DNA of 64,000 bases from an uncultured Collinsella sp. (GCA_959026725.1 CAUFMG010000004.1:62001-126000), one strand, 5' to 3'. Counted from the first letter of the stretch, positions 7,214-16,453 are shown. The notes: generated by a model from the sequence alone, not told the origin. A program made the numbers and translations.

Positions 7214-8629
7214 TTAATGCGACATGTGCGACTCGCGGCGAGCGTACACAACCGATACCACAAATCCGACCACGGCAATTACAGCCGTCACACGCACGGC
7301 TGCCGCAAATCCAATCGCCTGGGCAACGTCGGTCGCAACGCCAGCGGCGCCGGCAGTCGCCGCAGAACTCGAGAGCAGGCCGATAAACAGCGACGGGCCA
7401 AACGATGCGGCAATCATGTTCCACGTGTTGAGCAATGCCGTTCCGTGAGGATGCTCGGCGACAGGCAGCGTCTCCAAGCCGGCCGTTTGCGAGGGGCTCA
7501 GCACCAAACCGACTCCGGCATACACAACAACGGTCAGCGCCACGACGACGCCGATGTTCATGCTTGCGGCCGTCATCGAGATGACAGTCTGCCCCACGGC
7601 GATCAGGGCAAAGCCGACCGGCAGCAGCGGCCATGCGCCACGGGCGTCCATCACGCGTCCGCCCACAATCGAGGTCACGGCATTGCAGGCAATCGCCGGC
7701 AAAATGAGCAAGCCCGCAACAAGGGCGGTCATGCCGTATGCGCCCTCAAAATAGAGCGGCAACAAAACGCTCATCGAGAACGTCGTCATCATCGACACCA
7801 CCACAAGCAGACACGCAGGCCAAAAACGAACGCTCGCCATGGGACGCACGTTAAGCACCGGATGCTCGAGCTTGAGCTGGCGGGCCGCAAACAGGCCGAG
7901 CAGCACAACGGCGGCGAAGAGCGTCGCGATGCCGGCAATCAGATTGGTCGAGAACTCGCCTACGGAATACACAAATGCCGTAATACCGGCGGCGAGCAAA
8001 ACAACCGACAGAATATCAAGCGTGGCGTTCGAACGCTCTCCGACATTCTGAACGAGCTTTACGCCCGCCGCAGCGACCACAATGCCGCCCACCAGCGGCA
8101 CTACGAATACCGCCCTCCAGCCAAACAACGTGCACATAAGACCGCTGATCACAGGCCCAAACGCCGGCCCCAGCGTAATGCAGGCACCGCCCAGGCTCAG
8201 ATACAAACCGAGCTTCTCGCGCGGGGCGCAAGACAGTACCACGTTCATCATGAGCGGAAACAAGATGCCCGATCCCGCAGCCTGCAGGATACGGCTTGGC
8301 AGCAAAACGCTAAACGACGGAGCGACCAGGCACAGGACTTCGCCGGCGACCATGCATCCGCATGCGAAAAACAGCAGCTTGCGCGTCGAGAAACGGCCGG
8401 ACAGAAAGGCCATAATGGCCGTAAAGATCGACGTCACGATCATGTAGCCCGAAACGAGCCACTGCGCCGTGGTGGCACTCACCGAAAAGGCCGCCATAAT
8501 GTCGTGCAGCGCCACGTTAATGATGTTCTCGTTAAACGCGGCAACAAAGGCAGCAATATACATTACGACGAGAATCGCCGCAGTGGCCGACGGCGTTACT
8601 TGAACTTGTTGCTGAGATTTGCTCCCCAT
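7214..8629 (-). CDS. MFS drug-export type transporter
   Basis: A 471-residue membrane protein of the EmrB/QacA (DHA2) type. It starts with a short polar segment and then many hydrophobic helices. Motifs seen include NVALHDIMAAF, QWLVSGYM, a GRFSTRKLL loop (motif A) and GPAFGPVISG (motif C of antiporters). It likely exports toxic compounds by proton antiport. The frame is open to 8746, but ATG 8629 is preceded by GAGGAAGG and begins at MGSKSQQQ, so the upstream part is untranslated. It ends SHMSH next to the gap 7062-7213, which holds no gene. Confidence 0.88.
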   Translation of the reverse strand: MGSKSQQQVQVTPSATAAILVVMYIAAFVAAFNENIINVALHDIMAAFSVSATTAQWLVSGYMIVTSIFTAIMAFLSGRFSTRKLLFFACGCMVAGEVLCLVAPSFSVLLPSRILQAAGSGILFPLMMNVVLSCAPREKLGLYLSLGGACITLGPAFGPVISGLMCTLFGWRAVFVVPLVGGIVVAAAGVKLVQNVGERSNATLDILSVVLLAAGITAFVYSVGEFSTNLIAGIATLFAAVVLLGLFAARQLKLEHPVLNVRPMASVRFWPACLLVVVSMMTTFSMSVLLPLYFEGAYGMTALVAGLLILPAIACNAVTSIVGGRVMDARGAWPLLPVGFALIAVGQTVISMTAASMNIGVVVALTVVVYAGVGLVLSPSQTAGLETLPVAEHPHGTALLNTWNMIAASFGPSLFIGLLSSSAATAGAAGVATDVAQAIGFAAAVRVTAVIAVVGFVVSVVYARRESHMSH

Positions 8630-8833
8630 GCATTTCCTTCCTCTTGGAACGACAATCGCATCGCCCCAGAGGAACGGTCCAGGGCGAAAATGAGCCCTAG
8701 ACTTACGCCAGACGCCGTACACGACGAATCTGACAACATGGTCCAACGTCGAAAGATTGTAACGCGGTCGCGCAGCTTTCCTTCCGCGCTATTATTAAAA
8801 GTCCACGAAAGCATAAGACATGAGGAGCCCGCC

Positions 8834-9244
8834 ATGATTAAGCCCATCATGAAATCCGAGTTCTTTTTGCGCCTGCCTTCCGAAGACGCGGGACCCGACG
8901 ATGCCGCGACCGGGCAGGACCTCCTGGATACGCTCCACGAGCATGAGCACGAGTGCGTGGGCCTCGCCGCCAACATGATCGGCGTGCGCAAACGCATCAT
9001 CTGCGTAAAGGACGGCAGCAAGTCGCTGCTCATGTACAACCCTCAAATTCTTGAGCAGGTCAATGCCTATCAGACGAGCGAAGGATGCCTCTCGCTCGTC
9101 GGAGAGCGTCCCTGTACCCGCTATCGCCGCATTAAGGTTGAGTATTTGGACGAGAACTTCGTCCACCGCATCAAAAACTTCTCGGGCTACACCGCCGAGA
9201 TCATCCAGCACGAAATCGACCACTGCAACGGGATTGTTATATAG
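8834..9244 (+). CDS. Peptide deformylase-like protein with altered motif 1
   Basis: A 136-residue protein of the peptide deformylase family, which normally removes the formyl group from nascent proteins with a metal held by Cys and two His. Motif 2 (EGCLSL, Cys85) and motif 3 (QHEIDH, His126, Glu127, His130) are intact. Motif 1 reads GLAANMIG, so the invariant Gln that stabilises the transition state is replaced by Met48. It is shorter than Def (about 150-190). AGGAG precedes ATG 8834. A second aberrant paralogue lies at 16454. It may act on other formyl-peptides or be weakly active; the main Def is probably elsewhere. Confidence 0.8.
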   Translation: MIKPIMKSEFFLRLPSEDAGPDDAATGQDLLDTLHEHEHECVGLAANMIGVRKRIICVKDGSKSLLMYNPQILEQVNAYQTSEGCLSLVGERPCTRYRRIKVEYLDENFVHRIKNFSGYTAEIIQHEIDHCNGIVI

Positions 9245-9260
9245 TTCCGCCGATTCAAGA

Positions 9261-9296
9261 AAGCTCCCTGCAGCAAAACAACTGCAGGGAGCTTTT
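9261..9296. terminator. Bidirectional terminator
   Basis: AAGCTCCCTGCAG pairs with CTGCAGGGAGCTT around CAAAACAA. It sits between the deformylase-like gene and the convergent XRE-aminotransferase gene and ends in TTTT rightward. Confidence 0.85.
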
Positions 9297-9319
9297 CATA
9301 GTGCGGAGCTTCTATCCCA

Positions 9320-10840
9320 CTAGTTCTGGCGGTAGTGATCGAAGAAGTCGGCGAGGTCTTCGAGCGACTCTTTGAGCACTTCCATGCGCGGCAGGTACAC
9401 GATACGGAAGTGGTCGGGCTCGGCCCAGTTAAAGCCGCCGCCGCGCGTGATCAGGATCTTCTTCTCGTGCAGCAGGTCAAGGGCGAACTGCTCGTCATCG
9501 GTGATGTTGAACTTCTTAACATCCATCTTGGGGAAGATATAGAACGCCGCACGCGGCTTGACCACCGAGATGCCATCGATCTTGTTGAGCGCCTCATACA
9601 CAAAGTTGCGCTGCTCGTAGACACGACCGCCGGGACGGATGTAGTCGTTAACCGACTGATGGCCGCCGAGCGCCGTCTGGACGATCGACTGGGCCGGCAC
9701 GTTGGAGCACAGGCGCATGTTGGAGAGCATGTTGATGCCCATGATGAAATCGCTCATACAGCGCTGGTTGCCCGAAAGCACCATCCAGCCAATACGATAG
9801 CCCGCGATCATGTGCGACTTGGAAAGGCCGCTAAAGGTGACACAGGGCAGATCGGGAGCGAGCGAGGCAATGGAGACGTGCTCGTAGCCGTCCATGCACA
9901 GACGGTCGTAGATCTCATCGGCAAAGATCATGAGCTGGTGCCTGCGCGCAACCTCAACGATGCCCTCGAGCACCTCGCGCGGGTAAACGGAGCCCGTGGG
10001 GTTGTTGGGGTTGATGATGACGAGGGCCTTGGTCGCGCTCGTGATCTTGGACTCCATATCCTCAAGATCGGGATACCAATCCGCCTGCTCATCGCACAGA
10101 TAGTGCACGGGATGACCGCCGGCAAGGGTCGCGCACGCCGTCCAAAGCGGATAGTCGGGGCTGGGGATCAGAATCTCGTCGCCATTGTCGAGCAGCGCGT
10201 TCATCGAAAGCTGAATGAGCTCGGACACGCCGTTGCCCGTGTAGATGTGCTCCATCTGAACATTGGGCAGGCCCTTGATCTGCGAGTACTGCATAATCGC
10301 CTTGCGCGCAGAGAACAGGCCGCGCGAGTTGGAATAGCCTTCGCAGTCGGGCAGCTGCTGGCGCATGTCCTTGATAACCTCGTCGGGCGTGCGGAAACCG
10401 AAGGGCGCTGGGTTGCCGATGTTGAGCTTGAGGATGCGCTCACCCTCGTCCTCCATACGGGCAGCCTCGTCGACGACGGGACCGCGCACGTCATACAGGA
10501 CGTTATCGAGCTTGGTGGATTTAGAAAAAGTACGCATGGTGGCGCTCCTTGGAATTTGAGCTGAGGGACTAGGTTCGGATTTGGCAACTTTACGGGACGG
10601 AGGGGTCTCACCTTGGTCGGCGTCACCGGCAAGCAGCCAGGTAACATCGACCTCCAAAATGCGGGCGAGCAGCTCTGCCACATCGCGCCGCGGAATCGTC
10701 TTGCCGCTCACATATTGGCTCATCTGACTCTTGCCGAGTTTTTTGCCGAGCATCTCCGATGCGCGGATTACGTCCGACTGGCGAACGTCGCGATCGGACA
10801 TAGTCTGTCGCAGGCGATCGCTAAACGTCTCTTGGGCCAC
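9320..10840 (-). CDS. XRE helix-turn-helix fused to AlaA-like aminotransferase
   Basis: A 506-residue fusion. Residues 5-75 form a Cro/C1-type HTH (SQMSQYVSGKTIPRRDVAELL). A polar linker (about 77-100) leads to a fold-type I aminotransferase like AlaA/AspC, with NPNNPTGSVY, ADEIYD and the PLP lysine Lys341 in FSGLSKSHMIAGYRIGW. AlaA makes alanine from pyruvate and glutamate. The best start is GTG 10840: AAGGAGG lies five bases upstream, while ATG 10879 would place the operators inside the gene. GTTCAA boxes just upstream suggest autoregulation. The fused architecture is seen directly; a PLP- or amino-acid-sensing role is inference. Confidence 0.88.
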   Translation of the reverse strand: MAQETFSDRLRQTMSDRDVRQSDVIRASEMLGKKLGKSQMSQYVSGKTIPRRDVAELLARILEVDVTWLLAGDADQGETPPSRKVAKSEPSPSAQIPRSATMRTFSKSTKLDNVLYDVRGPVVDEAARMEDEGERILKLNIGNPAPFGFRTPDEVIKDMRQQLPDCEGYSNSRGLFSARKAIMQYSQIKGLPNVQMEHIYTGNGVSELIQLSMNALLDNGDEILIPSPDYPLWTACATLAGGHPVHYLCDEQADWYPDLEDMESKITSATKALVIINPNNPTGSVYPREVLEGIVEVARRHQLMIFADEIYDRLCMDGYEHVSIASLAPDLPCVTFSGLSKSHMIAGYRIGWMVLSGNQRCMSDFIMGINMLSNMRLCSNVPAQSIVQTALGGHQSVNDYIRPGGRVYEQRNFVYEALNKIDGISVVKPRAAFYIFPKMDVKKFNITDDEQFALDLLHEKKILITRGGGFNWAEPDHFRIVYLPRMEVLKESLEDLADFFDHYRQN

Positions 10841-10861
10841 TAGAACCTCCTTGCTGGCAAA

Positions 10862-10940
10862 GTTCAATTTACTGAACACGAATTGAACCTGAGTTCAATT
10901 TAGGCAGCAGTATAGCGCGACGCATTATCCGAAAGTTCAA
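10862..10940. promoter_or_regulatory. GTTCAA/TTGAAC operator cluster
   Basis: AATTGAAC-CTGA-GTTCAATT (10881-10900) is a perfect inverted repeat. GTTCA-N6-TGAAC lies at 10862-10877 and another GTTCAATTT at 10935. Together they cover the promoter of the XRE-aminotransferase gene, as expected for autoregulation by its own Cro/C1 domain. The remainder of 10841-11002 holds no gene. Confidence 0.6.
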
Positions 10941-11002
10941 TTTCATAAGAAAATGTACCGAGCCCCGAGAATTGTCCCAAAGTGGACAACAGGTACGCGC
11001 TT

Positions 11003-11881
11003 TTAGAGATATTCAAGGAAACGAGCCGCCGCAAGAGAAACGTCAGCCGTGCGATATATGGCATTAATCTGGCGATGAGGATGTCCCTCGAGCGGGCGCA
11101 CGGCAATATCGAACTGGCAGCGGCGCAAGATGAGCGCCGGAAGAATGCTCACGCCCAGACCGTCCTCGACCATGGCCATAATCGCATAGTCATCCCAGGT
11201 CGACAGTTTTGAGCGCACCGTCAGGCCCGCGCGGCGAAACAGCGGCGTAATCTCGTCGTCGCCACCGCGTTCCAGCAGAATAAACTGCTCGTTGGCCAAA
11301 TCGGCAAGGGAAACGACCTCCGCGGTGGCAAGCGAGGAGTCCGCTGGCACCACGGCCATCAGCTCGTCTTGCACCAACGGCCGCGACGCCATGCCGGCGC
11401 CGCGTGGCTCACGCGGAATAAAGCCCAGGTCGCAGCGGCCTTCCGCCACCCATTGCTCTATCTCGGAGTAATCACCCATCAACAGCTCGTAATCGACGTC
11501 CGGATGATCGGCGCGAAACCGCGCGATCACCGGCGGCAGCACATGGGTCGCCACACTCGAAAACGTACCGATACAGATCTTGCCACGCATGAGCCCACGC
11601 ATCTCGTCCACGCGTCGCTGCAAGCGAGTGAATTCCTCGCAGAGCGCCTCGACTGCCGGCATGACCTGCCGCCCGTCCGCAGAAAGCACCACGCCCTCGC
11701 GGCTGCGGTCAAGCACCTTAAAACCCCAGTCCGCCTCAAGGTCGCCCACCATGCGGCTCACGCCCGACTGCGAATAGCTCAGCCGCTCTGCGGCGCGTGT
11801 AAAACTGCCGGCGCGCACCGTCTCCAGCAGCACCTGCATCTTTTGGATATTGGTCTCCACAGCACGTCCCCACCCTTGCAT
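11003..11881 (-). CDS. LysR-family regulator
   Basis: A 292-residue LysR regulator: an N-terminal winged helix (RAGSFTRAAERLSYSQSGVS, about 20-45) and a periplasmic-binding-like effector domain (about 95-290). It is divergent from the EamA exporter at 11979 with a 97-bp gap and probably controls it. ATG 11881 and GTG 11860 are both possible starts; the GTG has GGGTGGGG upstream. A paralogous LysR/EamA pair exists at 49737-51664, sharing the DYxIMAMVExGLGVS segment. Confidence 0.9.
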   Translation of the reverse strand: MQGWGRAVETNIQKMQVLLETVRAGSFTRAAERLSYSQSGVSRMVGDLEADWGFKVLDRSREGVVLSADGRQVMPAVEALCEEFTRLQRRVDEMRGLMRGKICIGTFSSVATHVLPPVIARFRADHPDVDYELLMGDYSEIEQWVAEGRCDLGFIPREPRGAGMASRPLVQDELMAVVPADSSLATAEVVSLADLANEQFILLERGGDDEITPLFRRAGLTVRSKLSTWDDYAIMAMVEDGLGVSILPALILRRCQFDIAVRPLEGHPHRQINAIYRTADVSLAAARFLEYL

Positions 11882-11978
11882 GAGCTTTTGTCATGATTTC
11901 CATGCATTATATTCGCTTTTCTTCTAAAGCCAGTTCACCCATAGTGAACATGCTCGGATATAGAGGGGATGTCAGCGC

Positions 11979-12890
11979 ATGAACAACGGACTGTTTACGT
12001 ACTTAGCAGCATTGCTATTGTTTGGCTCCAACGGCATCATCGCCGCTGCCATCGCGCTGCCGAGCTCCGACATTGTGCTACTACGCACGTTTTTGGGCGC
12101 GGTCTCGCTTGTCACCATCCTCGCCATCACCCAACGCCATAAGCTGCAGGCACCGTCTCGCCCCCGCGAAGCTGCGGCTCTCATCCTCTCGGGGGCCGCA
12201 CTGGGCGCCAGCTGGATATTCCTGTTCCGCGCCTACCAGACTATTGGCGTTGGCATCTCCTCGCTGCTGTATTACTGCGGCCCCATCATCGTTATGGCCC
12301 TCTCCCCGCTCATTTTTGGCGAGAAGCTGACCGGCGGTAAAATCGCCGGGTTTATCGCCGTCGCCTGCGGCGCCTTCCTCATCGCGGCCCAAGGCCTCGG
12401 CGGCAATATGCCCATCGCAGGCATCGTGTGCGGCATCGCCTCGGCCTTCTGCTACGCGTTGATGGTCATTGCCAGCAAGGGAGCGCCACATATCGAAGGT
12501 CTCGAGAACTCCACGCTCCAGGTGAGCGCCGCCTTTGTGACCGCGCTGGTCCTCACGCTCGTCACCCAAGGCGCCCCCTCGTTCCTCTCCCCCAGCATTG
12601 CCGCCGGCATCGATTGGCGCGCCGTTGCCATGCTCGGCATTGTCAACACCGGACTCGGTTGTCTGCTCTACTTTAGCGCCGTCGCCAAACTGCCCGTGCA
12701 GACCGTCGCCGTCGTCGGCTACCTTGAGCCGCTTTCGGCCGTCGTGTTCTCGGCCGTCCTTTTGGGCGAAACCATAACACCGGTCCGTCTGATGGGCGCC
12801 GCGCTTATCATCGGCGGCGCGATTTTTTGCGAACTCGCCGGCAAACGCGCAAACGCCAAGGCCGGCATCGCCCAGACAGCACGTGCTTAA
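11979..12890 (+). CDS. EamA/DMT-family exporter
   Basis: A 303-residue membrane protein with ten predicted helices in two EamA repeats (about 5-135 and 145-290). The typical GVGISSLLYYCGPIIVMALSPLIFGEKLT and VVGYLEPLSAVVFSAVLLGE regions are present. Members export amino acids or metabolites. It is probably under the divergent LysR. The start ATG 11979 follows GGGGATG. The hairpin at 12925 ends the unit. Confidence 0.88.
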   Translation: MNNGLFTYLAALLLFGSNGIIAAAIALPSSDIVLLRTFLGAVSLVTILAITQRHKLQAPSRPREAAALILSGAALGASWIFLFRAYQTIGVGISSLLYYCGPIIVMALSPLIFGEKLTGGKIAGFIAVACGAFLIAAQGLGGNMPIAGIVCGIASAFCYALMVIASKGAPHIEGLENSTLQVSAAFVTALVLTLVTQGAPSFLSPSIAAGIDWRAVAMLGIVNTGLGCLLYFSAVAKLPVQTVAVVGYLEPLSAVVFSAVLLGETITPVRLMGAALIIGGAIFCELAGKRANAKAGIAQTARA

Positions 12891-12924
12891 AAGCCTTTGC
12901 TTCGAAATGCTACCTGCGTACATG

Positions 12925-12948
12925 AATAATCCCCAGATGGGGATTATT
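12925..12948 (+). terminator. Hairpin after EamA gene
   Basis: AATAATCCCC-AGAT-GGGGATTATT is a perfect 10-bp stem located 35 bp after the exporter stop. The trailing sequence is TGTCT, so the U-tract is weak. Confidence 0.6.
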
Positions 12949-13029
12949 GTCTAAAACACCCCGATGTGCCAAACTGCTCTTATATGTATAAAGATGGCAT
13001 AAAGGTCTACTGCTCGTGGCAGAGGCCAG

Positions 13030-15279
13030 ATGTCCAAGGGAGTCCACGTGGCACACAACAAGCTGGAGGCAAACCTCCAAGACCAGCGCGGGCAAGGCGG
13101 GCACGGAGCCATCCCCCTCTCCGCTGGCATGCTGCTCGTAACGCTCGGCGTCGTCTATGGCGACATCGGCACGAGCCCCATGTACACCATGAAATCAATC
13201 GTCGCCAACAACGGCGGCATCGGTACCGTCAGCGAGGACATGATCCTGGGCGCGCTTTCGCTCGTCATCTGGACCATGACGCTCGTGACCACGGTCAAGT
13301 ACGTGGTAATCGCCATGAAGGCCGACAACCACAACGAAGGCGGCATCTTCGCCCTGTTTAGCCTGGTGCGCAAGGTGGCACCGTGGCTGATTCTCCCCGC
13401 CATGATCGGCGGTGCGGCGCTGCTCGCCGACGGCATCCTCACCCCCGCTGTCACGGTCACCACAGCCATCGAGGGTCTGCGCACCATCGAGTGGGGCCAC
13501 GCGCTGTTGGGTGACGGGCAAACTAACGTCATCATTATTACCATCATCATTATCTGCGGCCTGTTTGCCATGCAGCGCGCTGGCACCTCGTCAATCGGCA
13601 AGCTGTTCGGTCCGCTCATGACGCTGTGGTTCCTGTTCCTGGCAGGCGCCGGCCTGTTCAACATGCTCGGTAACCTGTCCATCTTGCGCGCGCTCAACCC
13701 CATCCGCGGCATCATGTTCCTGTTCTCGCCCATCAACCACTCGGGCATTATGGTGCTCGGCTTTGTCTTTCTGTCGACGACCGGCGCCGAGGCCCTCTAC
13801 TCGGACATGGGCCACGTTGGCAAGGCAAACATCTATGCATCCTGGCCGTTTGTTAAGGCGGCCCTTATCCTCAACTATCTGGGTCAAGGCGCTTGGCTGC
13901 TCGCCAATAACTCCAACCCCCAGATGCTCGCGATGGATATCGTCAACCCGTTCTATATGATGCTTCCTGAGCCCCTGCGCCCCTTTGCCATCGTGCTTTC
14001 GGCCGTGGCGGCCATCATCGCCTCGCAGGCGCTCATTACCGGCTCGTTCTCGTTGGTTTCGGAGGCAACGCGCCTCAACCTTATGCCGCACCTGCGCATC
14101 CACTACCCCAGCGACACCAAGGGCCAGCTTTATATTCCACTCGTCAACAACATCATGTGGGTCGGCTGCATCTTCATCGTGCTGCTGTTCCAGAACTCCG
14201 AGCGCATGGAGAGCGCCTATGGCCTCGCCATTACCGTGACCATGCTTATGACCACGACGCTTTTGACGAGCTATATCGTCGGCATTCTCAAGCACAGACT
14301 GGGCGCCTGCGTCTTCGCCCTGCTTTTTGGCGCCATTGAGCTGTGCTTCTTCGCTTCGTGCCTCACCATGTTCTTTGACGGCGGCTATGTGATGATCTTC
14401 CTGGCCGCACTGCTGTTTGGCCTTATGTATGTGTGGCGTCGCGGCACCGCCATCGAGCGCACACAGACGATTCTGCTGCCCGTCTCCAAGTACATCGACC
14501 AGCTCAATCGCCTGCGCAATGACGAGACCTATCCCGTACTCGCTGACAATCTGGTATTTCTTACCAACAGCCCCGACCCGCTCACGCTCGACCGCGACGT
14601 GCTCTATTCCATCCTGGACAAGCACCCCAAGCGTGCCAAGGCATATTGGTTCATCAACGTACACGTTACCGACGAGCCCTATACGCACGAGTATTCCGTC
14701 GAGACCTTTGGCACGGACTTCTTGTTCCGCGTACGCTTGGACCTTGGCTTCAAGGTTAACCAGCGCATCAACGCCTACCTGCGCCAGATCGTTGGCGACC
14801 TGATGGCGTCGGGCGAGCTGCCGCCGCAGCATCACACCTACTCTATCTATGAGACGCGCGGCAATGTGGGCGACTTCCGTTTTTGCATGCTGCGCAAGAT
14901 GCTCGCCCCCGAGACGGACATCAACCGCAACGACCATCGCGTCATGGCCATCAAGTACGCTGTCCGCCGCGCCTGCGGAAGCCCGGCACGTTGGTACGGC
15001 CTTGAGAACTCGGCCATCATCATCGAGTACGTGCCGCTCTTTGCCCGCATGCGACCGGCCGTCAAGCTCGTGCGCACCCAGGTACCGCTGGAGGTTCAGG
15101 TTGAGGAAGCCGAGGAGATGGAAGTCGACATCTTCTCCGACGACCTGGTCAACGGCAACGAAGCCGGCAAGAGCATGAATGTCGACCCTACCGAGCAGCT
15201 CGAAAGCGTCGCCGACACGCCCGAGCAGCAGCAGCTCGACGGACTCGAGAGCGCGCAACTCAACGATGCCAACTTCTAG
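13030..15279 (+). CDS. kup: Kup-type potassium uptake permease
   Basis: A 749-residue member of the KUP/HAK/KT family, which imports K+ with protons. The N-terminal helix contains the diagnostic GVVYGDIGTSPMY, followed by KADNHNEGGIFALF and GILTPAVTVTTAIEG. About twelve membrane helices span residues 30-465, followed by a long cytosolic domain and a C-terminal extension rich in Glu, Gln and Asp (about 690-749). A GTG at 13048 has AAGGGAG well placed upstream and could be the true start (743 residues). It is monocistronic with its own terminator. No c-di-AMP riboswitch was recognised upstream. Confidence 0.95.
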   Translation: MSKGVHVAHNKLEANLQDQRGQGGHGAIPLSAGMLLVTLGVVYGDIGTSPMYTMKSIVANNGGIGTVSEDMILGALSLVIWTMTLVTTVKYVVIAMKADNHNEGGIFALFSLVRKVAPWLILPAMIGGAALLADGILTPAVTVTTAIEGLRTIEWGHALLGDGQTNVIIITIIIICGLFAMQRAGTSSIGKLFGPLMTLWFLFLAGAGLFNMLGNLSILRALNPIRGIMFLFSPINHSGIMVLGFVFLSTTGAEALYSDMGHVGKANIYASWPFVKAALILNYLGQGAWLLANNSNPQMLAMDIVNPFYMMLPEPLRPFAIVLSAVAAIIASQALITGSFSLVSEATRLNLMPHLRIHYPSDTKGQLYIPLVNNIMWVGCIFIVLLFQNSERMESAYGLAITVTMLMTTTLLTSYIVGILKHRLGACVFALLFGAIELCFFASCLTMFFDGGYVMIFLAALLFGLMYVWRRGTAIERTQTILLPVSKYIDQLNRLRNDETYPVLADNLVFLTNSPDPLTLDRDVLYSILDKHPKRAKAYWFINVHVTDEPYTHEYSVETFGTDFLFRVRLDLGFKVNQRINAYLRQIVGDLMASGELPPQHHTYSIYETRGNVGDFRFCMLRKMLAPETDINRNDHRVMAIKYAVRRACGSPARWYGLENSAIIIEYVPLFARMRPAVKLVRTQVPLEVQVEEAEEMEVDIFSDDLVNGNEAGKSMNVDPTEQLESVADTPEQQQLDGLESAQLNDANF

Positions 15280-15300
15280 CGCCTAACGCGCCAAAGACAA

Positions 15301-15336
15301 CGGCCCTGCACCTCAACGAGATGCAGGGCCGTTTTG
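15301..15336 (+). terminator. Terminator of kup
   Basis: CGGCCCTGCA pairs with TGCAGGGCCG around CCTCAACGAGA and is followed by TTTTG. It lies 21 bp after the kup stop. Confidence 0.88.
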
Positions 15337-15356
15337 CGTTGCAGCTGTTCTGCGAC

Positions 15357-16322
15357 CTACGGACGACGCGGCTCGGGGACCGCGAGCTTGTCGGGGCCCG
15401 CATCCTCGGCATCCGCGAGGCTCACATAGCGAATCGCGGGATCTTCATACGTCAAGTAGTAATAGTTGCCCGTTCGTGCGCTAAAGCAGCCGGTGTAGAT
15501 CGTCTTCTCGAACTTGCCGTCACCCATCTTGGACGCGCCCTCGATCATTGCCACACCTTCGAGCGAACGGAACATGCGAATGACGTTTTCGGCCTCGCTG
15601 CCCTTTTGCGGATAGTTGGCGTTGAGGTACGCCGCCTTTACAAAACGGCTCGGCGAATAGAAGTCTCCCGGAATACCGCGCATGCCGGCACCCGCGCCAT
15701 AAGGCTTGAGCTCAGCGCCACGCCATGTCGCAGTCTGCGGAAAATCGCTTGTGGCGGTGATATAGGTGCGCAGGTTTTCCATGTGCCACGGGAAGGTCGG
15801 CTGGTTGGCAAGGGTGTCGACCGGATCGTCGTATACATGCAGGCCGTCAGCCATCATCTCGACCACGATGCTGCGTTGGCTGTCGCCGATAATCCAATGC
15901 AGCAGCGACACGCCCAGCCCCTCTCCGGCAGATTTGGCGACAATCACCGTGTCGTGCAGCGCGGCCTCGACCTCGTCGACCGTCGAGAACGTCGCTGCCA
16001 CCCACAGGGGAAACTCATAGGCCGCGATATTGGTCTTTCCATCAACCGGGCCCTCGGCATACTTGGCATAGCCGGGGAAGTTGAGTCCCGCCACAGCCAG
16101 ACCCGCATCGTTGCCGCAGTCGAAAAACATGGGATAGTTCTCGTAATCGATGCACATGCCGATTATCGCGTGTGCCGCTGTCGCGTCGTCGATAAACGAA
16201 TACGGAATGTGAAACCCGCGCGGCATCACGCGAACCTGTTGGCCGTAGTCAAAGCTCCAGTCGAGGTTGCGGCCCAGATACATGTGGCCAGAATTATCGG
16301 TAAATCGAATACTCGTACACAT
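15357..16322 (-). CDS. bsh: Bile salt hydrolase / choloylglycine hydrolase family
   Basis: A 321-residue Ntn hydrolase that cleaves glycine or taurine from conjugated bile salts, or acts as a penicillin V acylase. Met1 is removed to expose the nucleophile Cys2 (MCTSIRF). Arg18 and Asp21 (GRNLDWSF), Asn81 (LNFPGY), the NQPTFPW segment and the Arg of GDFYSPSRFV align with the known active-site residues. Length is typical. ATG 16322 is chosen because AGGAGG precedes it and it gives the required Met-Cys; the open frame upstream is not used. There is no signal peptide, so it is cytosolic. Substrate preference cannot be told from sequence alone. Confidence 0.9.
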   Translation of the reverse strand: MCTSIRFTDNSGHMYLGRNLDWSFDYGQQVRVMPRGFHIPYSFIDDATAAHAIIGMCIDYENYPMFFDCGNDAGLAVAGLNFPGYAKYAEGPVDGKTNIAAYEFPLWVAATFSTVDEVEAALHDTVIVAKSAGEGLGVSLLHWIIGDSQRSIVVEMMADGLHVYDDPVDTLANQPTFPWHMENLRTYITATSDFPQTATWRGAELKPYGAGAGMRGIPGDFYSPSRFVKAAYLNANYPQKGSEAENVIRMFRSLEGVAMIEGASKMGDGKFEKTIYTGCFSARTGNYYYLTYEDPAIRYVSLADAEDAGPDKLAVPEPRRP

Positions 16323-16390
16323 AGCGCCTCCTAGCCATACGTCCTTGCTAAGCTCATTGTCTCCAAACAAAAAGGCGCTAAACACAAAAG

Positions 16391-16421
16391 CCCGGACATG
16401 ACAACAATGTCACGCCCGGAC
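16391..16421 (-). terminator. Imperfect hairpin between two leftward genes
   Basis: Read leftward, TGACA-TTGT-TGTCA forms a short stem flanked by two GTCCGGGC copies and followed by TTTTGTGTTT. It lies between the degenerate deformylase stop and the bile salt hydrolase start, so it could end the former transcript. Confidence 0.5.
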
Positions 16422-16453
16422 CAAAAGAGACGAAGTGCGGTGCTGTAGTCACC

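Noticed and set aside
7205..8833. Long rightward frame over the MFS gene
   Set aside because: Antisense of the MFS transporter with Arg/His-rich nonsense composition; only its end (8834-9244) is the real deformylase-like gene.
12891..13029. c-di-AMP (ydaO) riboswitch upstream of kup
   Set aside because: The gap is short, partly used by the EamA hairpin, and lacks the conserved ydaO core.
13591..15258. Long leftward reading frame of 555 codons
   Set aside because: It is the antisense of kup; high-GC codon bias keeps this frame open. The composition is His/Val/Gly-rich with no domain.
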